Of a DNA stretch of 64,000 bases, positions 1 to 14,300 are shown in pieces. The translations under genes were made by a program, and so were the position numbers. Within the stretch, counting starts at the first letter, position 1, and each line of letters starts with the position of its first letter. Under the pieces are notes generated by a model. It was not told where the DNA came from, did not search any database, and saw nothing but the letters and a program-made list of their open reading frames with translations. The stretch covers positions 1 to 64,000 of the forward strand of contig JBBELK010000961.1 in assembly GCA_037783545.1 (NCBI GenBank). The letters run 5' to 3'. Origin of the DNA: Henricia sp. BOLD:AAB3569. Taxonomy: Eukaryota > Echinodermata > Asteroidea > Spinulosida > Echinasteridae.

Positions 1-3000
1 TATATTCCGCACTTTGTCATGCAAAATTGACAGATTTTCGCTGGGAAAATGACGGAAGAAAGATTTCAGAGTTTAGGGAAAACGGAGCTCGGCTACGTGG
101 TTATTCCCCTAACCGTGGCTGTTGGGGACACACCTGCGCCCGCGCATGTGTGTACATTTTGTACGGCCGTTGACTCACACCCAGATTTGTGACGGGAATT
201 AGGGTCAAAGTGTGTCCCATATTGCCGGCAAATTTGAAATCAAGAATTTTCCAACCAACTTCAAATTTTTGGCATGCTCCAAACTGTATATATTCCGCAC
301 TTGTCATGCAAAATTGACAGATTTTCGCTGGGAAATGACGGAGAAAATTTCAGAGTTTAGGGAAAACGGAGCTCGGCTACGTGGTTATTCCCCTAACCGT
401 GGCTGTTGGGACACCCTGCGCCCGCGCTGGTGTACATTTGTACGGCCGTTGACTCACCCCAGATTGTGACGGGAATTAGGTCAAAGTGTGTCCCAAATGC
501 CGCAAATTTGGAAATCAAGGAATTTTCCAACCAACTTCAAATTTTGCATGCTCCAAACTGTATATATTCCGCACTTGTCATGCAAAATTGACAGATTTTC
601 GCTGGGAAATGACGGAGAAATTTCAGAGTTTAGGGAAAACGGAGCTCGGCTACGTGGTTATTCCCCTAACCGTGGCTGTTGGGACACCCTGCGCCGCGCT
701 GGTGTACATTTGTACGGCCGTTGACTCACCCCAGATTGTGACGGGAATTAGGTCAAAGTGTGTCCCCAAATGCCGGCAAATTTGGAAATCAAGGAATTTT
801 CCAACCAACTTCAAATTTTGCATGCTCCAAACTGTATATATTCCGCACTTGTCATGCAAAATTGACAGATTTTCGCTGGGAAATGACGGAGAAATTTCAG
901 AGTTTAGGGAAAACCGGAGCTCGGCTACGTGGTTATTCCCCCTAACCGTGGCTGTTGGGACACCCTGCGCCGCGCTGGTGTACATTTTGTACGGCCGTTG
1001 ACTCACCCCAGATTGTGACGGAATTAGTCAAAGTGTGTCCCAAATGCCGGCAAATTTGGAAATCAAGGCATTTTCCAACCAACTTCAAATTTTGCATGCT
1101 CCAAACTGTATATATTCCGCACTTGTCATGCAAAATTGACAGATTTTCGCTGGGAAATGACGGAGAAATTTCAGAGTTTAGGGAAAACGGAGCTCGGCTA
1201 CGTGGTTATTCCCCTAACCGTGGCTGTTGGGACACCCTGCGCCGCGCTGGTGTACATTTGTAACGGCCGTTGACTCCCCCAGATTGTGACGGGGAATTAG
1301 GTCAAAGTGTGTCCCAATGCCGGCAAATTTGGAAATCAAGGAATTTTCCAACCAACTTCAAATTTTGCATGCTCCAAACTGTATATATTCCGCACTTGTC
1401 ATGCAAAATTGACAGATTTTCGCTGGGAAATGACGGAGAAATTTCAGAGTTTAGGGAAAACGGAGCTCGGCTACGTGGTTATTCCCCTAACCGTGGCTGT
1501 TGGGACACCCTGCGCCGCGCTGGTGTACATTTGTACGGCCGTTGACTCACCCCAGATTGTGACGGGAATTAGGTCAAAGTGTGTCCCAAATGCCGGCAAA
1601 TTTGGAAATCAAGGAATTTTCCAACCAACTTCAAATTTTGCATGCTCCAAACTGTATATATTCCGCACTTGTCATGCAAAATTGACAGATTTTCGCTGGG
1701 AAATGACGGAGAAATTTCAGAGTTTAGGGAAAACGGAGCTCGGCTACGTGGTTATTCCCCTAACCGTGGCTGTTGGGACACCCTGCGCCGCGCTGGTGTA
1801 CATTTGTACGGCCGTTGACTCACCCCAGATTGTGACGGGAATTAGGTCAAAGTGTGTCCCCAAATGCCGGCAAATTTGGAAATCAAGGAATTTTCCAACC
1901 AACTTCAAATTTTGCATGCTCCAAACTGTATATATTCCGCACTTGTCATGCAAAATTGACAGATTTTCGCTGGGAAATGACGGAGAAATTTCAGAGTTTA
2001 GGGAAAACGGAGCTCGGCTACGTGGTTATTCCCCTAACCGTGGCTGTTGGGACACCCTGCGCCGCGCTGGTGTACATTTGTACGGCCGTTGACTCACCCC
2101 AGATTGTGACGGGAATTAGGTCAAAGTGTGTCCCCAAATGCCGGCAAATTTGGAAATCAAGGAATTTTCCAACCAACTTTCAAATTTTGCATGCCTCCAA
2201 ACTGTATATATTCCGCACTTGTCATGCAAAATTGACAGATTTTCGCTGGGAAATGACGGAGAAATTTCAGAGTTTTAGGGAAAACGGAGCTCGGCTACGT
2301 GGTTATTCCCCTAACCGTGGCTGTTGGGGACACCCTGCGCCGCGCTGGTGTACATTTGTACGGCCGTTGACTCACCCCCAGATTGTGACGGAATTAGGTC
2401 AAAGTGTGTCCCAAATGCCGGCAAATTTGGAAATCAAGGAATTTTCCAACCAACTTTCAAATTTTGCATGCTCCAAAACTGTATATATTCCGCACTTGTC
2501 ATGCAAAATTGACAGATTTTCGCTGGGAAATGACGGAGAAATTTCAGAGTTTAGGGAAAACGGAGCTCGGCTACGTGGTTATTCCCCTAACCGTGGCTGT
2601 TGGGACACCCTGCGCCGCGCTGGTGTACATTTGTACGGCCGTTGACTCACCCCCAGATTGTGACGGGAATTAGGTCAAAGTGTGTCCCAAATGCCGGCAA
2701 ATTTGGAAATCAAGGAATTTTCCAACCAACTTCAAATTTTGCATGCTCCAAACTGTATATATTCCGCACTTGTCATGCAAAATTGACAGATTTTCGCTGG
2801 GAAATGACGGAGAAATTTCAGAGTTTAGGGAAAAACGGAGCTCGGCTACGTGGTTATTCCCCTAACCGTGGCTGTTGGGACACCCCTGCGCCGCGCTGGT
2901 GTACATTTGTACGGCCGTTGACTCACCCCAGATTGTGACGGGAATTAGGTCAAAGTGTGTCCCAAATGCCGGCAAATTTGGAAATCAAGGAATTTTCCAA

Positions 3001-6000
3001 CCAACTTCAAATTTTGCATGCTCCCAAACTGTATATATTCCGCACTTGTCATGCAAAAATTGACAGATTTTCGCTGGGAAATGACGGAGAGAAATTTCAG
3101 AGTTTAGGGAAAACGGAGCTCGGCTACGTGGTTATTCCCCTAACCGTGGCTGTTGGGACACCCTGCGCCGCGCTGGTGTACATTTGTACGGCCGTTAACT
3201 CACCCCAGATTGTGACGGGAATTAGGTCAAAGTGTGTCCCAAATGCCGGCAAATTTGGAAATCAAGGAATTTTCCAACCAACTTCAAATTGTGCATGCTC
3301 CAAACTGTATATATTCCGCACTTGTCATGCAAAATTGACAGATTTTCGCTGGGAAATGACTGAGAAATTTCAGAGTTTAGGGAAAACGGAGCTCGGCTAC
3401 GTGGTTAATCCCCTAACCGTGGCTGTTGGGACACCCTGCGCCGCGCTGGGTGTACATTTGTACGGCCGTTGACTCACCCCAGATTGTGACGGGAATTAGG
3501 TCAAAGTGTGTCCCAAATGCCGGCAAATTTGGAAATCAGGAATTTTCCAACCAACTTCAAATTTTGCATGCTCCCAAACTGTATATATTCCGCACTTTGT
3601 CATGCAAAATTGACAGATTTTCGCTGGGAAATGACGGAGAAATTTCAGAGTTTAGGAAAACGGAGCTCGGCTACGTGGTTATTCCCCTAACCGTGGGCTG
3701 TTGGGACACCCTGCGCCGCGCTGGTGTACATTTGTACGGCCGTTGACTCACCCCAGATTGTGACGGGAATTAGGTCAAAGTGTGTCCCAAATGCCGGCAA
3801 ATTTGAAATCAAGGAATTTTCCAACCCAACTTCAAATTTTGCATGCTCCCAAACTGTATATATTCCGCACTTGTCATGCAAAATTGACAGATTTCGCTGG
3901 GAAATGACGGGGAAATTTCAGAGTTTAGGGAAAACGGGAGCTCGGCTACGTGGTTATTCCCCTAACCGTGGCTGTTGGGACACCCTGCGCCGCGCTGGTG
4001 TACATTTGTACGGCCGTTGACTCACCCCAGATTGTGACGGGAATTAGGTCAAAGTGTGTCCCAAATGCCGGCAAATTTGGAAATCAAGGAATTTTCCAAC
4101 CACTTCAAATTTTGCATGCTCCAAACTGTATATATTCCGCACTTGTCATGCAAAATTGACAGATTTTCGCTGGGAAATGACGGGGAAATTTCAGAGTTTA
4201 GGGAAAACGGAGTTCGGCTACGTGGTTATTCCCCTAACCGTGGCTGTTGGGACACCCTGCGCCGCGCTGGTGTACATTTGTACGACCGTTGACTCACCCC
4301 AGATTGTGACGGGAATTAGGTCAAAGTGTGTCCCAAATGCCGGCAAATTTGGAAATCAAGGAATTTTCCAACCAACTTCAAATTTTGCATGCTCCAAACT
4401 GTATATATTCCGCACTTGTCATGCAAAATTGACAGATTTTCGCTGGAAATGACGGAGAAATTTCAGAGTTTAGGGAAAACGGAGCTCGGCTACGTGGTTA
4501 TTCCCTAACCGTGGCTGTTGGGACACCCTGCGCCGCGCTGGTGTACATTTGTACGGCCGTTGACTCACCCCAGATTGTGACGGGAATTAGGTCAAAGTGT
4601 GTCCCAAATGCCGGCAAATTTGGAAATCAAGGAATTTTCCAACCAACTTCAAATTTTGCATGCTCAAAACTGTATATATTCCGCACTTGTCATGCAAAAT
4701 TGACAGATTTTCGCTGGGAAATGACGGAAAATTTCAGAGTTTAGGGAAAACGGAGCTCGGCTACGTGGTTATTCCCTAACCGTGGCTGTTGGGACACCCT
4801 GCGCCGCGCTGGTGTACATTTGTACGGCCGTTGACTCACCCCAGATTGTGACGGGAATTAGGTCAAAGTGTGTCCCAAATGCCGGCAAATTTGGAAATCA
4901 AGGAATTTTCCAACCAACTTCAAATTTTGCATGCTCCAAACTGTATACATTCCGCACTTGTCATGCAAAATTGACAGATTTTCGCTGGGAAGTGACGGAG
5001 AAATTTCAGAGTTTAGGGAAAACGGAGCTTGGCTACGTGGTTATTCCCCTAACCGTGGCTGTTGGGACACCCTGCCGCCGCGCTGGTGTACATTTGTACT
5101 GCCGTTGACTCACCCCAGATTGTGACGGGAATTAGGTCAAAGTGTGTCCCAAATTGCCGGCAAATTTGGAAATCAAGAATTTTCCAACCAACTTCAAATT
5201 TTGCATGCTCCAAACTGTATATATTCCGCACTTGTCATGCAAAATTGACAGATTTTCGCTGGGAAGTGACGGAGAAATTTCAGAGTTTAGGGAAAACGGA
5301 GCTCGGCTACGTGGTTATTCCCCTAACCGTGGCTGTTGGGACACCCTGCGCCGCGCTGGTGTACATTTGTACGGCCGTTGACTCACCCAGATTGTGACGG
5401 GAATTAGGTCAAAGTGTGTCCCAAATGCCGGCAAATTTGGAAATCAAGGAATTTTCCAACCAACTTCAAATTTTGCATGCTCCAAACTGTATATATTCCG
5501 CACTTGTCATGCAAAATTGACAGATTTTCGCTGGGAAATGACGGAGAAATTTCAAAGTTTAGGGAAAACGGAGCTTGGCTACGTGGTTATTCCCCTAACC
5601 GTGGCCTGTTGGGACACCCTGCGCTGCGCTGGTGTACATTTGTACGGCCGTTGACTCACCCAGATTGTGACGGGAATATGGTCAAAGTGTGTCCCAAATG
5701 CCGGCAAATTTGGAAATCAAGCAATTTTTCAACCAACTTCAAATTTTGCATGCTCCAAACTGTATATATTCCGCACTTGTCATGCAAAATTGACAGATTT
5801 TCGCTGGGAAATGACGGAGAAATTTCAGAGTTTAGGGAAAACGGAGCTCGGCTACGTGGTTATTCCCCTAACCGTGGCTGTTGGGACACCCTGCGCCGCG
5901 CTGGGTGTACATTTGTACGGCCGTTGACTCACCCCAGATTGTGACGGGAATTAGGTCAAAGTGTGTCCCAAATGCCGGCAAATTTGGAAATCAAGGAATT

Positions 6001-7733
6001 TTCCAACCAACTTCAAATTTTGCATGCTCCAAACTGTATATATTCCGCACTTGTCATGCAAAATTGACAGATTTTCGCTGGGAAATGACGGAGAAATTTC
6101 AGAGTTTAGGGAAAACGGAGCTCGGCTACGTGGTTATTCCCCTAACCGTGGCTGTTGGGACACCCTGCGCCGCGCTGGTGTACATTTGTACGGCCGTTGA
6201 CTCACCCCCAGATTGTGACGGGAATTAGGTCAAAGTGTGTACCAAATGCCGGCAAATTTGGAAATCAAGGAATTTTCCAACCAACTTCAAATTTTGCATG
6301 CTCCAAACTGTATATATTCCGCACTTGTCATGCAAAATTGACAGATTTTCGCTGGGAAATGACGGAGAAATTTCAGAGTTTAGGAAAACGGAACTCGGCT
6401 ACGTGGTTATTCCCCCTAACCGTGGCTGTTGGGACACCCTGCGCCGCGCTGGTGTACATTTGTACGGCCGTTGACTCACCCCAGATTGTGACGGGAATTA
6501 GGTCAAAGTGTGTCCCAAATGCCGGCAAATTTGGAAATCAAGGAATTTTCCAACCAACTTCAAATTTTACATGCTCCAAACTGTATATATTCCGCACTTG
6601 TCATGCAAAATTGACAGATTTTCGCTGGGAAATGACGGAGAAATTTCAGAGTTTAGGGAAAACGGAGCTCGGCTACGTGGTTATTCCCCTAACCGTGGCT
6701 GTTGGGACAACCCTGCGCCGCGCTGGTGTACATTTGTACGGCCGTTGACTCACCCCAGATTGTGACGGGAATTAGGTCAAAGTGTGTCCCAAATGCCGGC
6801 AAATTTGGAAATCAAGGAATTTCCAACCAACTTCAAATTTTGCATGCTCCAAACTGTATATATTCCGCACTTGTCATGCAAAATTGACAGATTTTCGCTG
6901 GGAAATGACGGAGAAATTTCAGAGTTTAGGGAAAACGGAGCTCGGCTACGTGGTTATTCCCCTAACCGTGGCTGTTGGGACACCCTGCGCCGCGCTGGTG
7001 TACATTTGTACGGCCGTTGACTCACCCTAGATTGTGACGGGAATTAGGTCAAAGTGTGTCCCAAATGCCGGCAAATTTGGAAATCAAGGAATTTTCCAAC
7101 CAACTTCAAATTTTGCATGCTCCAAACTGTATATATTCCGCACTTGTCATGCAAAATTGACAGATTTTCGCTGGGAAATGACGGAGAAATTTCAGAGTTT
7201 AGGGAAAACGGAGCTCGGCTACGTGGTTATTCCCCTAACCGTGGCTGTTGGGACACCCTGCGCCGCGCTGGTGTACATGTGTACGGCCGTTGACTCACCC
7301 CAGATTGTGACGGGAATTAGGTCAAAGTGTGTCCCAAATGCCGGCAAATTTGGAAATCAAGGAATTTTCCAACCAACTTCAAATTTGCATGCTCCAAACT
7401 GTATATATTCCGCACTTGTCATGCAAAATTGACAGATTTTCGCTGGGAAATGACGGAGAAATTTCAGAGTTTAGGGAAAAACGGAGCTCGGCTACGTGGT
7501 TATTCCCCTAACCGTGGCTGTTGGGACACCCTGCGCCGCGCTGGTGTACATTTGTACGGCCGTTGACTCACCCTAGATTGTGACGGAATTAGGTCAAAGT
7601 GTGTCCCAAATGCCGGCAAATTTGGAAATCAAGGAATTTTCCAACCAACTTCAAATTTTGCATGCTCCAAACTGTATATATTCCGCACTTGTCATGCAAA
7701 ATTGACAGATTTTCGCTGGAAATGACGGAGAAA
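1..7733 (+). repeat. 273-bp satellite array, left indel-rich segment
   Basis: Tandem copies of the 273-bp monomer, head to tail in the plus orientation, about 28 copies. Monomers are close to the array consensus in substitutions, but nearly every one carries one or more one-base insertions or deletions, mostly in homopolymer runs (extra C in the CCCC after TGACTCA, extra G in GTTGGG, extra A in AAAACGG). The first 240 bases are the worst. The last indels I see are near 7586, 7718 and 7732; after that the phase is perfect. The indels break every frame, so nothing here is coding. No other element interrupts the array. Uncorrected sequencing error is the simplest explanation, though an older, unhomogenised array edge is possible. 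Confidence 0.95.
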
Positions 7734-8104
7734 TTCAGAGTTTAGGGAAAACGGAGCTCGGCTACGTGGTTATTCCCCTAACCGTGGCTGTTGGGACACC
7801 CTGCGCCGCGCTGGTGTACATTTGTACGGCCGTTGACTCACCCCAGATTGTGACGGGAATTAGGTCAAAGTGTGTCCCAAATGCCGGCAAATTTGGAAAT
7901 CAAGGAATTTTCCAACCAACTTCAAATTTTGCATGCTCCAAACTGTATATATTCCGCACTTGTCATGCAAAATTGACAGATTTTCGCTGGGAAATGACGG
8001 AGAAATTTCAGAGTTTAGGGAAAACGGAGCTCGGCTACGTGGTTATTCCCCTAACCGTGGCTGTTGGGACACCCTGCGCCGCGCTGGTGTACATTTGTAC
8101 GGCC

Positions 8105-8377
8105 GTTGACTCACCCCAGATTGTGACGGGAATTAGGTCAAAGTGTGTCCCAAATGCCGGCAAATTTGGAAATCAAGGAATTTTCCAACCAACTTCAAAT
8201 TTTGCATGCTCCAAACTGTATATATTCCGCACTTGTCATGCAAAATTGACAGATTTTCGCTGGGAAATGACGGAGAAATTTCAGAGTTTAGGGAAAACGG
8301 AGCTCGGCTACGTGGTTATTCCCCTAACCGTGGCTGTTGGGACACCCTGCGCCGCGCTGGTGTACATTTGTACGGCC
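8105..8377 (+). repeat. representative satellite monomer (273 bp)
   Basis: A consensus-like monomer, phased here to start at GTTGACTCA. Landmarks: TGACTCA at 8107-8113, identical to a classical AP-1/GCN4 (bZIP) site; TATATAT at 8219-8225; GCATGC just before it; TTCGCTGGGAAATGACGG from 8256; and a 12-bp inverted repeat GTACA-TT-TGTAC at 8362-8373. I see no internal sub-repeats, so 273 bp appears to be the basic unit. The length is 3 x 91, so any frame without a stop in one monomer stays open through the array. I do not recognise the family. Any regulatory role of the landmarks is inference from sequence alone. Confidence 0.9.
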
Positions 8378-11300
8378 GTTGACTCACCCCAGATTGTGAC
8401 GGGAATTAGGTCAAAGTGTGTACCAAATGCCGGCAAATTTGGAAATCAAGGAATTTTCCAACCAACTTCAAATTTTGCATGCTCCAAACTGTATATATTC
8501 CGCACTTGTCATGCAAAATTGACAGATTTTCGCTGGGAAGTGACGGATAAATTTCAGAGTTTAGGGAAAACGGAGCTCGGCTACGTGGTTATTCCCCTAA
8601 CCGTGGCTGTCGGGACACCCTGCGCTGCGCTGGTGTACATTTGTACGGCCGTTGACTCACCCCAGATTGTGACGGGAATTTGGTCAAAGTGTGTCCCAAA
8701 TGCCGGCAAATTTGGAAATCAAGGAATTTTCCAACCAACTTCAAATTTTGCATGCTCCAAACTGTATATATTCCGCACTTGTCATGCAAAATTGACAGAT
8801 TTTCGCTGGGAAGTGACGGAGAAATTTCAGAGTTTAGGGAAAACGGAGCTCGGCTACGTGGTTATTCCCCTAACCGTGGCTGTTGGGACACCCTGCGCCG
8901 CGCTGGTGTACATTTGTACGGCCGTTGACTCACCCCAGATTGTGACGGGAATTAGGTCAAAGTGTGTCCCAAATGCCGGCAAATTTGGAAATCAAGGAAT
9001 TTTCCAACCAACTTCAAATTTTGCATGCTCCAAACTGTATATATTCCGCACTTGTCATGCAAAATTGACAGATTTTCGCTGGGAAATGACGGAGAAATTT
9101 CAGAGTTTAGGGAAAACGGAGCTCGGCTACGTGGTTATTCCCCTAACCGTGGCTGTTGGGACACCCTGCGCCGCGCTGGTGTACATTTGTACGGCCGTTG
9201 ACTCACCCCAGATTGTGACGGGAATTAGGTCAAAGTGTGTCCCAAATGCCGGCAAATTTGGAAATCAAGGAATTTTCCAACCAACTTCAAATTTTGCATG
9301 CTCCAAACTGTATATATTCCGCACTTGTCATGCAAAATTGACAGATTTTCGCTGGGAAATGACGGAGAAATTTCAGAGTTTAGGGAAAACGGAGCTCGGC
9401 TACGTGGTTATTCCCCTAACCGTGGCTGTTGGGACACCCTGCGCCGCGCTGGTGTACATTTGTACGGCCGTTGACTCACCCCAGATTGTGACGGGAATTA
9501 GGTCAAAGTGTGTCCCAAATGCCGGCAAATTTGGAAATCAATTAATTTTCCAACCAACTTCAAATTTTGCATGCTCCAAACTGTATATATTCCGCACTTG
9601 TCATGCAAAATTGACAGATTTTCGCTGGGAAATGACGGAGAAATTTCAGAGTTTAGGGAAAACGGAGCTCGGCTACGTGGTTATTCCCCTAACCGTGGCT
9701 GTTGGTACACCCTGCGCCGCGCTGGTGTACATTTGTACGGCCGTTGACTCGCCCCAGATTGTGACGGGAATTAGGTCAAAGTGTGTCCCAAATGCCGGCA
9801 AATTTGGAAATCAAGGAATTTTCCAACCAACTTCAAATTTTGCATGCTCCAAACTGTATATATTCCGCACTTGTCATGCAAAATTGACAGATTTTCGCTG
9901 GGAAATGACGGATAAATTTTAGAGTTTAGGGAAAACGGAGCTCGGCTGCGTGGTTATTCTCCTAACCGTGGCTGTTGTGACACCCTGCGCCGCGCTGGTG
10001 TACATTTGTACGGCCGTTGACTCACCCCAGATTGTGACGGGAATAAGGTCAAAGTGTGTCCCAAATGCCGGCAAATTTGGAAATCAAGGAATTTTCCAAC
10101 CAACTTCAAATTTTGCATGCTCCAAACTGTATATATTCCGCACTTGTCATGCAAAATTGACAGATTTTCGCTGGGAAATGACGGAGAAATTTCAGAGTTT
10201 AGGGAAAACGGAGCTCGGCTACGTGGTTATTCCCCTAACTGTGACTGTTGGGACGCCCTGCGCCGCGCTGGTGTACATTTGTACGGCCGTTGACTCACCC
10301 CAGATTGTGACGGGAATTAGGTCAAAGTGTGTCCCAAATGCCGGCAAATTTGGAAATCAAGGAATTTTCCAACCAACTTCAAATTGTGCATGCTCCAAAC
10401 TGTATATATCCCGCACTTGTCATGCAAAATTGACAGATTTTCGCTGGGAAATGACGGAGAAATTTCAGAGTTTAGGGAAAACGGAGCTCGGCTACGTGGT
10501 TATTCCCCTAACCGTGGCTGTTGGGACACCCTGCGCCGCGCTGGTGTACATTTGTACGGCCGTTTACTCACCCCAGATTGTGACGGGAATTAGGTCAAAG
10601 TGTGTCCCAAATGCCGGCAAATTTGGAAATCAAGGAATTTTCCAACCAACTTCAAATTTTGCATGCTCCAAACTGTATATATTCCGCACTTGTCATGCAA
10701 AATTGACAGATTTTCGCCTGGAAATGACGGAGAAATTTCAAAGTTTAGGGAAAACGGAGCTTGGCTATGTGGTTATTCCCCTAACCGTGGCTGTTGGGAC
10801 ACCCTGTGCTGCGCTGGTGTACATTTGTACGGCAGTTGACTCACCCCAGATTGTGACGGGAATTTGGTCAAAGTGTGTCCCAAATGCCGGCAAATTTGGA
10901 AATCAAGGAATTTTCCAACCAACTTCAAATGTTGCATGCTCCAAATTGTATATATTCCGCACTTGTCATGCAAAATTGACAGATTTTCGCTGGGAAATGA
11001 CGGAGAAATTTCAGAGTTTAGGGAAAACGGAGCTCGGCTACGTGGTTATTCCCCTAACCGTGGCTGTTGGGACACCCTGCGCCGCGCTGGTGTACATTTG
11101 TACGGCCGTTGACTCACCCCGGATTGTGACGGGAATTAGGTCAAAGTGTGTCCCAAATGCCGGCAAATTTGGAAATCAATTAATTTTCCAACCAACTTCA
11201 AATTTTGCATGCTCCAAACTGTATATATTCCGCACTTGTCATGCAAAATTGACAGATTTTCGCTGGGAAATGACGGAGAAATTTCAGAGTTTAGGGAAAA

Positions 11301-14300
11301 CGGAGCTCGGCAACGTGGTTATTCCCCTAACCGTGGCTGTTGGTACACCCTGCGCCGCGCTGGTGTACATTTGTACGGCCGTTGACTCGCCCCAGATTGT
11401 GACGGGAATTAGGTCAAAGTGTGTCCCAAATGCCGGCAAATTTGGAAATCAAGGAATTTTCCAACCAACTTCAAATTTTGCATGCTCCAAACTGTATATA
11501 TTCCGCACTTGTCATGCAAAATTGACAGATTTTCGCTGGGAAATGACGGATAAATTTTAGAGTTTAGGGAAAACGGAGCTCGGCTGCGTGGTTATTCTCC
11601 TAACCGTGGCTGTTGGGACACCCTGCGCCGCGCTGGTGTACATTTGTACGGCCGTTGACTCACCCCAGATTGTGACGGGAATAAGGTCAAAGTGTGTCCC
11701 AAATGCCGGCAAATTTGGAAATCAAGGAATTTTCCAACCAACTTCAAATTTTGCATGCTCCAAACTGTATATATTCCGCACTTGTCATGCAAAATTGACA
11801 GATTTTCGCTGGGAAATGACGGAGAAATTTCAGAGTTTAGGGAAAACGGAGCTCGGCTACGTGGTTATTCCCCTAACTGTGACTGTTGGGACGCCCTGCG
11901 CCGCGCTGGTGTACATTTGTACGGCCGTTGACTCACCCCAGATTGTGACGGGAATTAGGTCAAAGTGTGTCCCAAATGCCGGCAAATTTGGAAATCAAGG
12001 AATTTTCCAACCAACTTCAAATTGTGCATGCTCCAAACTGTATATATCCCGCACTTGTCATGCAAAATTGACAGATTTTCGCTGGGAAATGACGGAGAAA
12101 TTTCAGAGTTTAGGGAAAACGGAGCTCGGCTACGTGGTTATTCCCCTAACCGTGGCTGTTGGGACACCCTGCGCCGCGCTGGTGTACATTTGTACGGCCG
12201 TTTACTCACCCCAGATTGTGACGGGAATTAGGTCAAAGTGTGTCCCAAATGCCGGCAAATTTGGAAATCAAGGAATTTTCCAACCAACTTCAAATTTTGC
12301 ATGCTCCAAACTGTATATATTCCGCACTTGTCATGCAAAATTGACAGATTTTTGCTAGGAAATGACGGAGAAATTTCAGAGTTTAGGGAAAACGGAGCTC
12401 GGCTACGTAGTTATTCCCCTAACCGTGGCTGTTGGTACACCCTGCGCCGCGCTGGTGTACATTTGTACGGCCGTTGACTCGCCCCAGATTGTGACGGGAA
12501 TTAGGTCAAAGTGTGTCCCAAATGCCGGCAAATTTGGAAATCAAGGAATTTTCCAACCAACTTCAAATTTTGCATGCTCCAAACTGTATATATTCCGCAC
12601 TTGTCATGCAAAATTGACAGATTTTCGCTGGGAAATGACGGAGAAATTTCAGAGTTTAGGGAAAACGGAGCTCGGCTACGTGGTTATTCCCCTAACCGTG
12701 GCTGTTGGGACACCCTGCGCCGCGCTGGTGTACATTTGTACGGCCGTTGACTCACCCCAGATTGTGACGGGAATTAGGTCAAAGTGTGTCCCAAATGCCG
12801 GCAAATTTGGAAATCAAGGAATTTTCCAACCAACTTCAAATTTTGCATGCTCCAAACTGTATATATTCCGCACTTGTCATGCAAAATTGACAGATTTTCG
12901 CTGGGAAATGACGGAGAAATTTCAAAGTTTAGTGAAAACGGAGCTTGGCTATGTGGTTATTCCCCTAACCGTGGCTGTTGGGACACCCTGCGCTGCGCTG
13001 GTGTACATTTGTACGGCAGTTGACTCACCCCAGATTGTGACGGGAATTTGGTCAAAGTGTGTCCCAAATGCCGGCAAATTTGGAAATCAAGGAATTTTCC
13101 AACCAACTTCAAATTTTGCATGCTCCAAACTGTATATATTCCGCACTTGTCATGCAAAATTGACAGATTTTCGCTGGGAAATGACGGAGAAATTTCAGAG
13201 TTTAGGGAAAACGGAGCTCGGCTACGTGGTTATTCCCCTAACTGTGACTGTTGGGACGCCCTGCGCCGCGCAGGTGTACATTTGTACGGCCGTTGACTCA
13301 CCCCAGATTGTGACGGGAATTAGGTCAAAGTGTGTCCCAAATGCCGGCAAATTTGGAAATCAAGGAATTTTCCAACCAACTTCAAATTGTGCATGCTCCA
13401 AACTGTATATATCCCGCACTTGTCATGCAAAATTGACAGATTTTCGCTGGGAAATGACGGAGAAATTTCAGAGTTTAGGGAAAACGGAGCTCGGCTACGT
13501 GGTTATTCCCCTAACCGTGGCTGTTGGGACACCCTGCGCCGCGCTGGTGTACATTTGTACGGCCGTTTACTCACCCCAGATTGTGACGGGAATTAGGTCA
13601 AAGTGTGTCCCAAATGCCGGCAAATTTGGAAATCAAGGAATTTTCCAACCAACTTCAAATTTTGCATGCTCCAAACTGTATATATTCCGCACTTGTCATG
13701 CAAAATTGACAGATTTTTGCTAGGAAATGACGGAGAAATTTCAGAGTTTAGGGAAAACGGAGCTCGGCTACGTAGTTATTCCCCTAACCGTGGCTGTTGG
13801 TACACCCTGCGCCGCGCTGGTGTACATTTGTACGGCCGTTGACTCGCCCCAGATTGTGACGGGAATTAGGTCAAAGTGTGTCCCAAATGCCGGCAAATTT
13901 GGAAATCAAGGAATTTTCCAACCAACTTCAAATTTTGCATGCTCCAAACTGTATATATTCCGCACTTGTCATGCAAAATTGACAGATTTTCGCTGGGAAA
14001 TGACGGAGAAATTTCAGAGTTTAGGGAAAACGGAGCTCGGCTACGTGGTTATTCCCCTAACCGTGGCTGTTGGGACACCCTGCGCCGCGCTGGTGTACAT
14101 TTGTACGGCCGTTGACTCACCCCAGATTGTGACGGGAATTAGGTCAAAGTGTGTCCCAAATGCCGGCAAATTTGGAAATCAAGGAATTTTCCAACCAACT
14201 TCAAATTTTGCATGCTCCAAACTGTATATATTCCGCACTTGTCATGCAAAATTGACAGATTTTCGCTGGGAAATGACGGAGAAATTTCAAAGTTTAGGGA

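Noticed and set aside
8254-8274. CENP-B-box-like sequence TTTCGCTGGGAAATGACGG
   Set aside because: It has TTCG and CGG ends, but the spacing and the central A do not fit the TTCGNNNNANNCGGG core.
8282-8299. GTTTAGGG as plant-type telomeric repeat
   Set aside because: A single unit per monomer, never tandem.
8105-8377. The many 60-90-codon plus and minus ORFs inside each monomer
   Set aside because: Shadow frames of the repeat, present in every copy with identical ends. No coding evidence.
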